Source: Gemmatimonadota bacterium
GTDB lineage: Bacteria; Gemmatimonadota; Gemmatimonadetes; Palauibacterales; Palauibacteraceae
Length of the DNA stretch: 48,360 bases
Assembly: GCA_029262175.1 (NCBI GenBank)
Contig: JAJCZV010000038.1
Coordinates: forward strand, 1 to 48,360
Reading direction: 5' to 3'
A program made the position numbers and the translations under genes. The notes beneath the pieces were generated by a model. The model was not told the DNA's origin. It worked only from the letters and a program-made list of their open reading frames with translations, and did not search any database. Below, piece by piece: positions 40,737 to 48,360 of the stretch. Positions within the stretch are counted from its first letter, which is position 1, and the number at the start of each line of letters is the position of its first letter.

Positions 40737-41358
40737 CTCGGAGCGGAGGCCGCTCGGTCTTTACATCGCTGCCGGTGCTTTCCTCGTCGTCATCTGCGGC
40801 ATCCTGGTCTCCTCTACCATCCGAGCCGAGCCGCCGAGCTTCGCGCCCTCGACCCTCGAGCCTCGAGAAGTTGGAGCACACTTCGTCGTCGACACGGTCA
40901 CGATCGATGCGCGCAGCGGCGACGAGTGGATCCTGTTCGACTTCGATGTCGGGGCGCCGGTCGACCCGTCACGGATCGACGAGTGGGATCTCGCGATCAA
41001 CCGGTTCCACGTCGTGACCAACGGGGGCTCGGGCTACTTCGGACACGGGGGGGCGCTTGCGATCGACCGTCCCTGGAGCGAAGTGACCGAGGCGCCCGCC
41101 GAAGGATACACCATCACCGAGGGGCGACTCGATGATGGGGCGGTCACGCCGGCCCTGGAGCGTTGGTACGAGTACAGCTTCTTCGCCCACACCCTCTTAC
41201 CCAAAGACGAAACGTACGTCGTACGGACGGCGGAAGGTCGATTCGGGAAGATCAAGATCCTGAGTTACTACTGTCCGCAAGCGACGCCTGGATGTCTCAC
41301 GATGGTATACGGATATCAAGGCGACGGGACCAACCAACTCACGGCCACAGATCCATAG
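40720..41358 (+). CDS. HmuY-like protein with N-terminal membrane anchor
   Basis: The GTG at 40720 gives 212 residues. A basic start and a hydrophobic helix (LGLYIAAGAFLVVICGILV) anchor it to the membrane. The body has the HmuY-family pattern: FDFDVGAPVDP, EWDLAINRFHVVTNGG, GALAID, FSEV-like WSEVTEAP, WYEYSFFAH, TYVVRTAEGRFGKIKILSYY. HmuY of Bacteroidetes binds heme outside the cell, so a heme-related role is possible. The heme-binding residues of known HmuY proteins are not conserved across the family, and I cannot identify them here. Only the overlapping membrane protein accompanies it; no heme receptor lies next to it. Confidence 0.6.
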   Translation: MSRLRSSERRPLGLYIAAGAFLVVICGILVSSTIRAEPPSFAPSTLEPREVGAHFVVDTVTIDARSGDEWILFDFDVGAPVDPSRIDEWDLAINRFHVVTNGGSGYFGHGGALAIDRPWSEVTEAPAEGYTITEGRLDDGAVTPALERWYEYSFFAHTLLPKDETYVVRTAEGRFGKIKILSYYCPQATPGCLTMVYGYQGDGTNQLTATDP

Positions 41359-41385
41359 GCTGCGCGGGTGCCGGTTCCGATCGGC

Positions 41386-42348
41386 TCAGCGCGCCAGATC
41401 AATGAGCTCGGCGGCGCCCGCCTTTAGGAGCTCGCGACCCAGACGCTCGCCCACCTCCTCCGCGTCCGCGACCGGGCCGTCGGCGAGTCCCTGGATCGGC
41501 TCGCGCGCACCGTCGACCGCAAACACCGCGGCCGAGAGACGTAGCTCGGCGCCCGCCACGCCGGCGCGGGCAGCGACCGGGAGCTGACACCCCCCTTCAA
41601 GACACCGAAGAAGCGCTCGCTCCGCAGTTACTTCGGCTCGCGCGATCGGGTCGTCGATGGCCCCTACCAACGAGGCGGTTCGCACGTCGCCCTCGCGTCC
41701 CTGGACGGCGAGGGCGCCCTGGGCGGGTGCCGGCAGCCAACCCGATTCGAGCGGCACGGTCCCTGGTGGCCAAAGGCCTAGCCGCCGGATCCCCGCCGCA
41801 GCGAGGATCAAGGCCTCGTACGCGCCTTGTTCGAGGCGCTCGAGCCGCGTCCCCACATTGCCACGGATCGGCGCCGCCTCGATGTCGTCGCGTAGCGCCC
41901 GTAGCTGTGCCGTCCGTCGGGTCGACGAAGTCCCCACCCGAGCCCCGGCCGGCAGGGTCATGACGGACGTAGCCCGACCGGCCAAGTCTTCCCGAACTAC
42001 CAGCACGTCGCGCGGATCCTCGCGCGTCGGGATGGCCACCAATGGGAACTCATCGGCGTCCGTGGGAAGGTCTTTTAGCGAGTGGACGGCCACGTCGATG
42101 GCTCCGTCGGCCAGCGCGCGTTCGAGATCCGCCGTAAACAGACCCTTCGTCCCGATTTGGGGGAGGGGCGAAACCTGGTCCCGATCCCCCACGGTCGAAA
42201 AGGTTCGGTACTCGATGGAGACATGGGACCAAGCGGAAGCGATGCGATTCCCCACCCACTCGGCCTGCACGCGGGCGAGCGGTGACCTGCGCGATCCGAC
42301 CACCAGGGTTTCGGGCGGTGTCGCGTCCGGCTCAGCCTCTTCAGTCAC
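41386..42348 (-). CDS. hemC: Hydroxymethylbilane synthase (porphobilinogen deaminase)
   Basis: HemC joins four porphobilinogens into hydroxymethylbilane, the linear tetrapyrrole from which heme is made. The 320 residues include GSRRSPLAR near the N-terminus, the catalytic aspartate in HSLKDLPT (Asp93), VGTSSTRR and RGNVGTRL. Cys254 in EGGCQLPVAA carries the dipyrromethane cofactor. The start is a GTG. It lies 10 bases downstream of an antiporter gene, a joining of heme synthesis and ion transport that I would read as chance of operon structure. Confidence 0.96.
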   Translation of the reverse strand: MTEEAEPDATPPETLVVGSRRSPLARVQAEWVGNRIASAWSHVSIEYRTFSTVGDRDQVSPLPQIGTKGLFTADLERALADGAIDVAVHSLKDLPTDADEFPLVAIPTREDPRDVLVVREDLAGRATSVMTLPAGARVGTSSTRRTAQLRALRDDIEAAPIRGNVGTRLERLEQGAYEALILAAAGIRRLGLWPPGTVPLESGWLPAPAQGALAVQGREGDVRTASLVGAIDDPIARAEVTAERALLRCLEGGCQLPVAARAGVAGAELRLSAAVFAVDGAREPIQGLADGPVADAEEVGERLGRELLKAGAAELIDLAR

Positions 42349-42358
42349 CGGCGGCTCG

Positions 42359-44056
42359 CTACCTCGCGTAGTACATCAGGAGCAGCGCGCTCAGTAGCAG
42401 GGCCACCCAGATCACGGACGTTCCGGTGCCCCACGTTCGCGCCATCACGCCGCCGGGGCCGGCATGACGCTGAACCACCGTCAACAGCCCATTGAGTGCC
42501 CCGCGCAGGACTCCGAGCACACCGGCCCGGGCTGACGTGGCCATGGCGGTGACGCCTCCGACGATGCGAGGGGCCACGCGGCGATAAACCCACTCGACAT
42601 CGAGGTTCGTGGAACGAAGTTCGGGCGGATAGCGACCCGACAAATTGAGCCACACAAAGGCCAACGCCGAGAAGAACAGCACCTGTAGCTGAGCAATGAC
42701 GTGGGCGGAGGTAAACGGGATGTAATCCACCGGGAACGGCAGGTTCGCGTAGAGGAAGACGTTGGGGAACGAGCCGTTGAAAATACACAGGAAGGCCGCG
42801 ATGCTCATCGCTACCAGCATACTTCTGGGCGCCTCTTTGACTCGGATGCCCGAATCGTGCGCGAAGAAAGCGAAGAACGGGATCTTGATGCCGGCGTGGT
42901 GGAAAACGCCCGCTGACGCGAACAAGAGAACCAACCACACCCAGTCGTGACCCTCGTGCAAGGCCGCCGACATGACCATCGACTTGCTGACGAACCCACT
43001 GAACAACGGAAAAGCCGAGATCGACGCCGCACCGACCATACACAGCGCCGCCGTCTTCGGCATGCTCTTGTAAAGACCGCCGAGTTCGCTCCCGTTGATC
43101 TTCCCGGTGCGGTAGAGAACGGCCCCCATGGACATGAACAACAAGCCTTTGAACAACACGTCATTGAACGCGTGCGCGACGGCTCCGTTGATCGCCAACT
43201 CGGTCCCGATTCCGATGCCACAGACCATGAAACCGATCTGGTTGATCATGCTGTAGCCCAGGACTCGCCGCAGGTCGTTTTCGATCACGGCGAAAAAGAT
43301 CGGGAATCCGGTCATGATCGCACCGATCAAGATCAGGACATCCGTGCCGGCAAAGCCACGCGCCAACGCATACACGGCCACTTTGGTCGTGAAGGCACTC
43401 AGGAATACGGCGCCGCTATACGTCGCTTCCGGATACGCATCGGTCAGCCAATTGTGAAACAGCGGGAACGCGCACTTGATCCCGAACGCGAGGAAAATGA
43501 GGTTCGTCCCCAGCGTTCCAACGCCGAGATGTTCGAACGCCACCGATCCTGTCGCTTGGGAATGGACGAGAATCCCCGACAGCAGCAGAACGCCGGAGCC
43601 AACCTGGATGATGAGGTAACGCATCCCGGCTCGGTACGAGCGTTCGGTTTCCCGAGCCCAAATCAGGAACGTCGAACTCACCGCAAGCAACTCCCAAAAC
43701 ACGAACAGCGTGATGAGGTCGCCCGCCCCCACGGCCCCGACAGCCGCGCCCGCGTAGACGAGCGCAGCCACGTGCTCCATGCTGCTCTTCGCGCGCATCG
43801 CAAAGATCAACCCGATGAGCGCGGCAATATGAAACAAGTAACCGAACAGACGACTGAGTCCGTCTATCCGTACCAGCGTCAGGTCGTACGAGAAGACCGT
43901 GACCTGACCGAACTGCCCTTCGCCCAGACTGATCAGATACGCGAGGCCGACGAGTGGCAGAGCGAGGATGTAGGCCTTCTGCAGCCGACCACGCAGCGCG
44001 GGGACCAGGATCGCCCCCAGAATCATCACGGCCGCGGGCGGGAGACTACCGATCAT
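42359..44056 (-). CDS. Mrp-type antiporter subunit, NuoL/M/N superfamily (third copy)
   Basis: The 565 residues (with the ATG at 44056, preceded by GAGGA; an ATG at 44068 is also possible) form about 14 membrane helices followed by an extra C-terminal region, with a last helix near the end. Family residues are seen: the Glu and Lys in AVGAGDLITLFVFWELLAV and FGIKCAFPLFHNWLTDAYPEA. FLSAFTTKVAVYAL and KGLLFMSMGAVLYRTGK are further conserved stretches. It is more divergent from the two other copies than they are from each other. Together the three could form parallel proton paths, or one could replace MnhA. Confidence 0.85.
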   Translation of the reverse strand: MIGSLPPAAVMILGAILVPALRGRLQKAYILALPLVGLAYLISLGEGQFGQVTVFSYDLTLVRIDGLSRLFGYLFHIAALIGLIFAMRAKSSMEHVAALVYAGAAVGAVGAGDLITLFVFWELLAVSSTFLIWARETERSYRAGMRYLIIQVGSGVLLLSGILVHSQATGSVAFEHLGVGTLGTNLIFLAFGIKCAFPLFHNWLTDAYPEATYSGAVFLSAFTTKVAVYALARGFAGTDVLILIGAIMTGFPIFFAVIENDLRRVLGYSMINQIGFMVCGIGIGTELAINGAVAHAFNDVLFKGLLFMSMGAVLYRTGKINGSELGGLYKSMPKTAALCMVGAASISAFPLFSGFVSKSMVMSAALHEGHDWVWLVLLFASAGVFHHAGIKIPFFAFFAHDSGIRVKEAPRSMLVAMSIAAFLCIFNGSFPNVFLYANLPFPVDYIPFTSAHVIAQLQVLFFSALAFVWLNLSGRYPPELRSTNLDVEWVYRRVAPRIVGGVTAMATSARAGVLGVLRGALNGLLTVVQRHAGPGGVMARTWGTGTSVIWVALLLSALLLMYYAR

Positions 44057-44360
44057 AGTAGTCCTCATCCCGCATCAGGAACGTGCGCATCACCTTGGCG
44101 ACCAACACGAGAAATACGCAGCCCACAAACCCGTAGAACGCATAGAACCCGGGTAGCCCCTCCCAGGTGCGCTCCGCGTGTCGAAGCTCGTGCGCGCCCA
44201 TCCAACCCTGGACGAGATTGACCAAGTCCAGCGCGAATACGCCGATGCAAATCGCGTAAAACGTCCGCATCAACCGCTTGACGTTTTTGGGATCGTCGAA
44301 CACGTGTTGGCGGCCGTCGTCGCCCGCGCTGTGATCGGATCCGTGCGAGTCCGTGGCCAC
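44046..44360 (-). CDS. Small two-helix membrane protein of the antiporter cluster
   Basis: The 104 residues start with a His/Asp-rich segment (ATDSHGSDHSAGDDG) and contain two helices (FYAICIGVFALDLVNLVQGW, LPGFYAFYGFVGCVFLVLVAKV) and an acidic end (DEDYYDR). The start is GTG. Its end overlaps the start of the third antiporter copy. No family is recognised. Its constant place between antiporter genes suggests an accessory subunit. Confidence 0.65.
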   Translation of the reverse strand: MATDSHGSDHSAGDDGRQHVFDDPKNVKRLMRTFYAICIGVFALDLVNLVQGWMGAHELRHAERTWEGLPGFYAFYGFVGCVFLVLVAKVMRTFLMRDEDYYDR

Positions 44361-44362
44361 CG

Positions 44363-45826
44363 TCAGCCTCCAGCCAAAGGAACGAGCAATCGGTATACGT
44401 CATCCGCATAGAAGAACAGAGCGACACAACCCATAGCGGTAAACGACAACGCCACGACGCAAAACATCGGTGCCTCTTTGAACGCGGGATACGCGGACCC
44501 ATCGGCCGGAGCCGAGAAGAACGCGCGGATGGGGATCGGGATCAAATAGGCGATGTTCAGAAGAGAACTCACCATGAGCACCGCAACGAACAGGAGTTGG
44601 TCCGCTTCCAGCGCGCCCAAAGCTAGATACCACTTGCTCCAGCTGCCGCCTAAAGGCGGCACTCCGATCACGCTCAAGGCTCCAATCAAGAACGCGATCA
44701 TGGTGATGGGCATGGCGCGGCCCAGGCCTCGCATATCGCTGATCTCGGTCTTGTGGGTCGCGACGTAGATCGCGCCGGCGCAAAAGAACAACGTGATCTT
44801 TCCAAACGCGTGCATCGCGATGTGCATCCCACCACCGATAATCCCGGCGGTCGTGGCGAGCGCCGCCCCGAGGACGATGTAGGACAGCTGACTGATTGTG
44901 GAGTACGCCAACCTGCGTTTGAGGTTGTCTTGCTGCATAGCGATCAGTGAGGAGACGATGATCGTGAAGCCGGCAACATACATCAGCCAAACGCTCGCGC
45001 CCGTCGTACCGAGAAGATCGAGCCCGAAGATGTAGATGATGACTTTGAGAACCGTGAACACGCCCGCTTTCACGACGGCGACGGCGTGGAGGAGCGCGCT
45101 CACGGGGGTCGGCGCCACCATGGCGGCTGGAAGCCACCGGTGGAAAGGCATCAAGGCCGCCTTCCCTGTCCCGAAGGCATACAAGGCCAACAGGATGACG
45201 AGAATCGGGCCCTCTGCCTTGCCGGCGAGGATGCCACCGTCGGTAAAGTCCAGCGTCCCGGCGATCACCCAGGTCCAGGCTACGGCGAGCAACAGAAGTC
45301 CCACCGAGGTCGAAAGAAGGATCGACAAATATGTCCGCGCACCCTTCATCGCCTTCTCCGTGCCGTGGTGCGACACGAGCGGGTACGTGGACAACGTCAA
45401 TACTTCGTAGAACAGAAACAGCGTCAGCATGTTGCCCGACAGCGCCACACCGATCGCGCCGAAGATCGAGACCGCAAACGAGATATAGTATCGCGTCTGA
45501 TTCTCTTCTTCGTGCGCCCGCATGTAACCGATCGAGTAGATCGATGTGACGATCCACAGACCCGAGGCGACCAGCGCGAAGAGCATCCCGAGCGGCTCGA
45601 CGACGAACGCGATGGGAATACCGGGGAAAAGCTCGAACAGCGACAAGGAAGGTCGGCCACCCGCCATGACGTGAGGAAGGAGCGAAGCGACCGCTCCAAA
45701 CAGGGCGCCTCCGGTCGCCATCGTCGCCGCTTCTCGCAAGTCGGGGCGACGACGCAGAACCGCGATCGCCACCGCGCCGAGCAGAGGCAGCGCCAGCGCG
45801 AGTTGAATCGAGGTGGCCGGGCTCAC
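44363..45826 (-). CDS. mnhD: Mrp-type antiporter subunit D-like (second copy)
   Basis: The 487-residue protein belongs to the NuoL/M/N proton-pumping superfamily and has about 14 helices. Family marks: the glutamate in FLFYEVLTLSTYPLV, the lysine in GTGKAALMPFHRWLPAAMV, HAVAVVKAGVFTVLKV and LAYSTISQLSYIVLGAAL. It overlaps the first copy upstream by 4 bases and lies 2 bases before the small membrane protein gene. Confidence 0.9.
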   Translation of the reverse strand: MSPATSIQLALALPLLGAVAIAVLRRRPDLREAATMATGGALFGAVASLLPHVMAGGRPSLSLFELFPGIPIAFVVEPLGMLFALVASGLWIVTSIYSIGYMRAHEEENQTRYYISFAVSIFGAIGVALSGNMLTLFLFYEVLTLSTYPLVSHHGTEKAMKGARTYLSILLSTSVGLLLLAVAWTWVIAGTLDFTDGGILAGKAEGPILVILLALYAFGTGKAALMPFHRWLPAAMVAPTPVSALLHAVAVVKAGVFTVLKVIIYIFGLDLLGTTGASVWLMYVAGFTIIVSSLIAMQQDNLKRRLAYSTISQLSYIVLGAALATTAGIIGGGMHIAMHAFGKITLFFCAGAIYVATHKTEISDMRGLGRAMPITMIAFLIGALSVIGVPPLGGSWSKWYLALGALEADQLLFVAVLMVSSLLNIAYLIPIPIRAFFSAPADGSAYPAFKEAPMFCVVALSFTAMGCVALFFYADDVYRLLVPLAGG

Positions 45827-47301
45827 GGCGACCCCCTCAGGAGCGCTTCAGCCGCCTGTTGGGCAATCCCCGCGGACCGCGACGTCATGAGGCCGAAGAA
45901 GATAGAAGCCCCGATCAACACCCACGTCGGGATGAGCATCGATAGCGGGGCTTCCGTGGCGGTTTGCGCCCGCTCGCTGGGCTCCTTGAAGAAGGCCGTC
46001 TCGATCACACGCCAAACATACACGAGCGCCAACAAAGAGCTGAGCAGCACGAGCACCGCGACCGGCCACCAGTTTAGTTCCAATGCGCCGCGGATCAGAT
46101 ACCACTTGCTGATAAACCCGGCGGTCACTGGGACCCCGATGAGCCCCAACCCGCCCACGGCCCATGCGGCCATCGTAAACGGCATCTTGCGCCCGATCCC
46201 GGCCATGTCGTCGATGTCGACCGACTTGAGTCTCAGCATCACGCAGCCCATCGCCATGAACAATCCGCCCTTGATCAAAGCGTGATTGAACAGGTGAACG
46301 ATACCCGCGGTCAGACCGGTCGCCGTAGCGAAGCTGATGCCAAGCACCATGTACCCGATCTGGGCGACGCTCGAATAGGCCAGCATGCGCTTGATGTTCC
46401 GTTGGTAGATCGCCACGGTCGAGGCCACGACGATGCCCGCGAGGGACAGCGGCAGGAGGATCGTCGTAAGCCCGAGCCGTTCGAAGGCGAACTCGACCCC
46501 GAACACACCGAACACGAAACGCAGAAGGATGTAGACCGACACCTTCGTCGCCGTCGCGGCCAAGAACGCGGTCACGACCGAAGGGGCGTACGTATAGGCG
46601 TTCGGGAGCCAGACGTGCAGTGGGAACAATGCCATCTTCAGCGCCACGCCCACGGTGAAGAACCCGAACGCGACCAGCCCGGTGCGAACCCCGTCCACCG
46701 CAGCCAGACGGGTCGCCATATCTTCCATGTTCAGGGTCCCGGTCATCATGTACATGAGACCGATACCGATCAGGATAAACGTCGCTCCGATCGTACCCAT
46801 CACCAGGTACTGGAACGCCGCCGGCAGCGCCTGGCGGCGTCCGCCCATCGCGATGAGCGCGTATGACGAAAGCGCGGAGATCTCCAAAAACACGAAGACG
46901 TTGAACAAGTCTCCGGTGATCGCGATCCCGAGAAGCCCGGTCAGACAAAGCAGGTAGACCGAGCAGAAGAGGTAGTGACGGCTGACCGGAACCTCATCGG
47001 ACAGACTTCGAGGCGCAAACGTGAGCACGATCGCCCCGATGCCCGATACCAACAGGAGGACGAAGGCGCTCAAGAGATCGACTCGGTACTCGATCCCCCA
47101 GGGGGCCGCCCATCCGCCCATTTCGTAGCGCACGACCCCGTTTGTGAGGACCTGGTCCAGCAAGGCGACGGAGAGACCGAACGTGATCCAGCACGCGAGG
47201 ATCGCGAACCCGAGCACGAGCAGTCTGCGACGCAACAACACGCACAGCGGCGCGGCAATCATCGGGACGATGATTTGGAGGACGGGCAGGTGCTCGATCA
47301 T
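45823..47301 (-). CDS. mnhD: Mrp-type antiporter subunit D-like (first copy)
   Basis: The 492-residue protein has about 14 helices and the family pattern: FNVFVFLEISALSSYALIAMG (Glu), FGFFTVGVALKMALFPLHVWLPNAY (Lys), FLAATATKVSVYILLRFVFG and KGGLFMAMGCVML. It follows mnhC with a 4-base overlap and precedes the second copy with another. MnhD is one of the two large ion-translocating subunits of Mrp antiporters. Confidence 0.92.
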   Translation of the reverse strand: MIEHLPVLQIIVPMIAAPLCVLLRRRLLVLGFAILACWITFGLSVALLDQVLTNGVVRYEMGGWAAPWGIEYRVDLLSAFVLLLVSGIGAIVLTFAPRSLSDEVPVSRHYLFCSVYLLCLTGLLGIAITGDLFNVFVFLEISALSSYALIAMGGRRQALPAAFQYLVMGTIGATFILIGIGLMYMMTGTLNMEDMATRLAAVDGVRTGLVAFGFFTVGVALKMALFPLHVWLPNAYTYAPSVVTAFLAATATKVSVYILLRFVFGVFGVEFAFERLGLTTILLPLSLAGIVVASTVAIYQRNIKRMLAYSSVAQIGYMVLGISFATATGLTAGIVHLFNHALIKGGLFMAMGCVMLRLKSVDIDDMAGIGRKMPFTMAAWAVGGLGLIGVPVTAGFISKWYLIRGALELNWWPVAVLVLLSSLLALVYVWRVIETAFFKEPSERAQTATEAPLSMLIPTWVLIGASIFFGLMTSRSAGIAQQAAEALLRGSP

Positions 47302-47651
47302 GCTCGGTCCTGCGCCCGAATCTCGTCTTCCTCGATGGTCTCGTACGCTTCGCGTATACGGACGACCAAAGCGAGTGCGACCGAGGTGGTCGCCACCCCT
47401 ACGACAATTGCGGTAAGAATAAGTACGCTCGGCAGGGGGTTCGTGTAGACGTCGAAGCCATCCGCCATGATCGGCGCGGTCCCACCGCGCACCTTCCCCA
47501 TCGTGATGTACAGCAAAAAGACGGAGGTCTGGAAGATGTTGAGTCCGATCACCGTCTTAATGAGGTTCTCGCGAGAGATGACGATGTAGAACCCCGTCAT
47601 CATGAGGAAGATGACAACCCAATAGTTATAGAGTCCGATCACGGTGTCCAT
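47298..47651 (-). CDS. mnhC: Mrp-type antiporter subunit C
   Basis: With the ATG at 47651 the protein has 117 residues in three helices, the length and fold of MnhC/NuoK. Marks: NYWVVIFLMMTGFYIVISRENL, KTVIGLNIFQTSVFLLYITMG, GFDVYTNPLPSVLILTAIVVGVAT. The start shares one base with the stop of mnhB (TGATG). The end is acidic (EEDEIRAQDRA). Confidence 0.92.
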   Translation of the reverse strand: MDTVIGLYNYWVVIFLMMTGFYIVISRENLIKTVIGLNIFQTSVFLLYITMGKVRGGTAPIMADGFDVYTNPLPSVLILTAIVVGVATTSVALALVVRIREAYETIEEDEIRAQDRA

Positions 47652-48073
47652 CAGGCCCGCCCGCGTCCCGCGAAGGCCGAATAGATCGCGATCATGACGG
47701 CCGCCACCGTGATGCCCACGCCGAGCTCGATGATCAGGATCCCCAGGTGTTGTCCTTCCGCGGGGTGCGCCGGGTTGAGGGCGCCATACTCCAGGAAGTT
47801 TCCACCCTTCAGCATCGTCACGACGCCCGTTCCCGCAAAGATGAGAAGCCCGGCCGCGATAAAGATCTCCACGACTCGCGCGGGCGCGACCCGACGGACT
47901 TCCGCCAACCCGAAGATCAGTCCGTAGACGACAAAGCCCGCTGCGAAGATGACGCCGGCTTGAAATCCGCCGCCGGGACCGTAGTCGCCATGAAACTGAA
48001 CGTAGAGGGCGAACAGGAGCACGAAGGGAATCAGCAGCTTCGTGACCACTCGTAGAATCGTGTGATCGGTCAT
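47651..48073 (-). CDS. mnhB: Mrp-type antiporter subunit B
   Basis: The 140-residue protein begins TDHTILRVVTKLLIPFVLLF and has about four helices. The pattern HGDYGPGGGFQAGVIFAAGF is the MnhB signature, with LGILIIELGVGITVAAVMI near the end. It overlaps both neighbours. The order MbhE-like, B, C, D is that of Mrp antiporters and of antiporter modules in membrane-bound hydrogenases. Confidence 0.93.
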   Translation of the reverse strand: MTDHTILRVVTKLLIPFVLLFALYVQFHGDYGPGGGFQAGVIFAAGFVVYGLIFGLAEVRRVAPARVVEIFIAAGLLIFAGTGVVTMLKGGNFLEYGALNPAHPAEGQHLGILIIELGVGITVAAVMIAIYSAFAGRGRA

Positions 48074-48360
48074 GTGGCCTCGCCCCGTTCCGGCTCGCCC
48101 GGCTCCGCCTGGCCCGACTCCGCCTCACCCAGTTTTCTCGTGCGGCTGCCCTGAAGCAACAGAAGTACGCTGATCCCCGCCGTGAAGATGACGGCGGTCT
48201 CCCCGAGGGTGTCGTAGCCTCGATAACTGGCCAGTACCGCGGTCACGACATTCGGGACGTGAATGTCGTGCTCCGCCCGCTCTACATAGGAGGGGACCGG
48301 ATAACTATTGGCGGGAGAGTCCGGATCGCCGAAGAGGGGCATGTCGAGGGTGCCGTACGC
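48070..48360 (-). CDS. MbhE/MnhB-N-like antiporter subunit (partial at window edge)
   Basis: The frame stays open to the right edge, so the gene is cut off at its 5' end; the ATG at 48342 lies inside the homologous region. The visible 96 residues read GDPDSPAN, PNVVTAVLASYRGYDTLGETAVIF and TAGISVLLLL, the family's conserved core, and end in an acidic Gly/Glu/Pro-rich tail. It corresponds to the MbhE-like protein or the C-terminal part of MnhA, which carries the same motif. It overlaps mnhB by 4 bases. Subunits E, F and G, if present, lie beyond the edge. Confidence 0.85.
   Translation of the reverse strand, partial: AYGTLDMPLFGDPDSPANSYPVPSYVERAEHDIHVPNVVTAVLASYRGYDTLGETAVIFTAGISVLLLLQGSRTRKLGEAESGQAEPGEPERGEAT

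Noticed and set aside
42947..44221. A 424-residue open frame on the plus strand over the antiporter genes
   Set aside because: Its composition is extremely rich in Arg, Gln, His and Asp with no hydrophobic pattern. The opposite strand codes for a clear antiporter subunit, so it is a shadow.

Overview
The window is GC-rich bacterial chromosome, with densely packed genes, mostly on the minus strand, joined by many ATGA/GTGA/TGATG overlaps. There are no phage, transposon or CRISPR signatures. The gene content suggests an aerobic, heterotrophic Gram-negative-type bacterium: coproheme decarboxylase of the coproporphyrin heme route, an aa3-type oxidase, secreted proteins with signal peptides, a HmuY-like protein and an Mrp-type antiporter. 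I think of Gemmatimonadota or a relative, but this is inference from gene content; no rRNA is present to settle it.

Layout. 0.2-2.1 kb: a Rieske/glutamate-synthase-like oxidoreductase and tRNA-His. 2.3-5.2 kb: a TM2 protein and a small Tad-like set (two TadE proteins and a vWA TadG protein). 5.4-11.7 kb (plus strand): hemQ followed without a break by a complete histidine degradation set, hutH, glutamate formimidoyltransferase, hutU and hutI. 11.7-15.3 kb (minus): a secreted PPP-type phosphatase, a secreted kinase-like protein, a soluble histidine kinase and its response regulator. 15.3-18.9 kb: a giant ATP/ADP-translocase, HEAT-repeat and cyclic-nucleotide-binding fusion, and a small secreted protein. 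19.0-19.6 kb: a structured non-coding stretch and tRNA-Pro. 19.6-26.8 kb (minus): an orphan protein, rdgB, an internally duplicated membrane protein, and the aa3-type oxidase genes ctaC, ctaD, ctaE, subunit IV and ctaB.

26.9-40.4 kb (minus) is the most unusual part. A cupredoxin-like lipoprotein lies beside a cluster coding for a CydA-like bd-oxidase subunit without CydB, a diheme and a membrane-anchored monoheme cytochrome c, a diheme/heme-b-binding (ethylbenzene-dehydrogenase-type) cytochrome, a NirJ/AhbD-like radical SAM protein, a giant tandem universal-stress protein, an ABC transporter, a one-cluster ferredoxin, a zinc-ribbon protein and an Mrp-type P-loop ATPase. Three of these proteins carry copies of the small helical domain seen at the C-terminus of protochlorophyllide reductase BchB (PCP_red), although no chlorophyll gene is present. 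I propose that this is a respiratory module with its own cofactor-making and assembly factors.

40.5-48.4 kb: a HmuY-like protein with a small membrane protein, hemC, and an Mrp-type cation/proton antiporter cluster that runs off the right edge. The heme theme recurs (hemQ, hemC, ctaB, the NirJ/AhbD-like protein, HmuY-like protein, many cytochromes), but the genes lie in separate transcription units.
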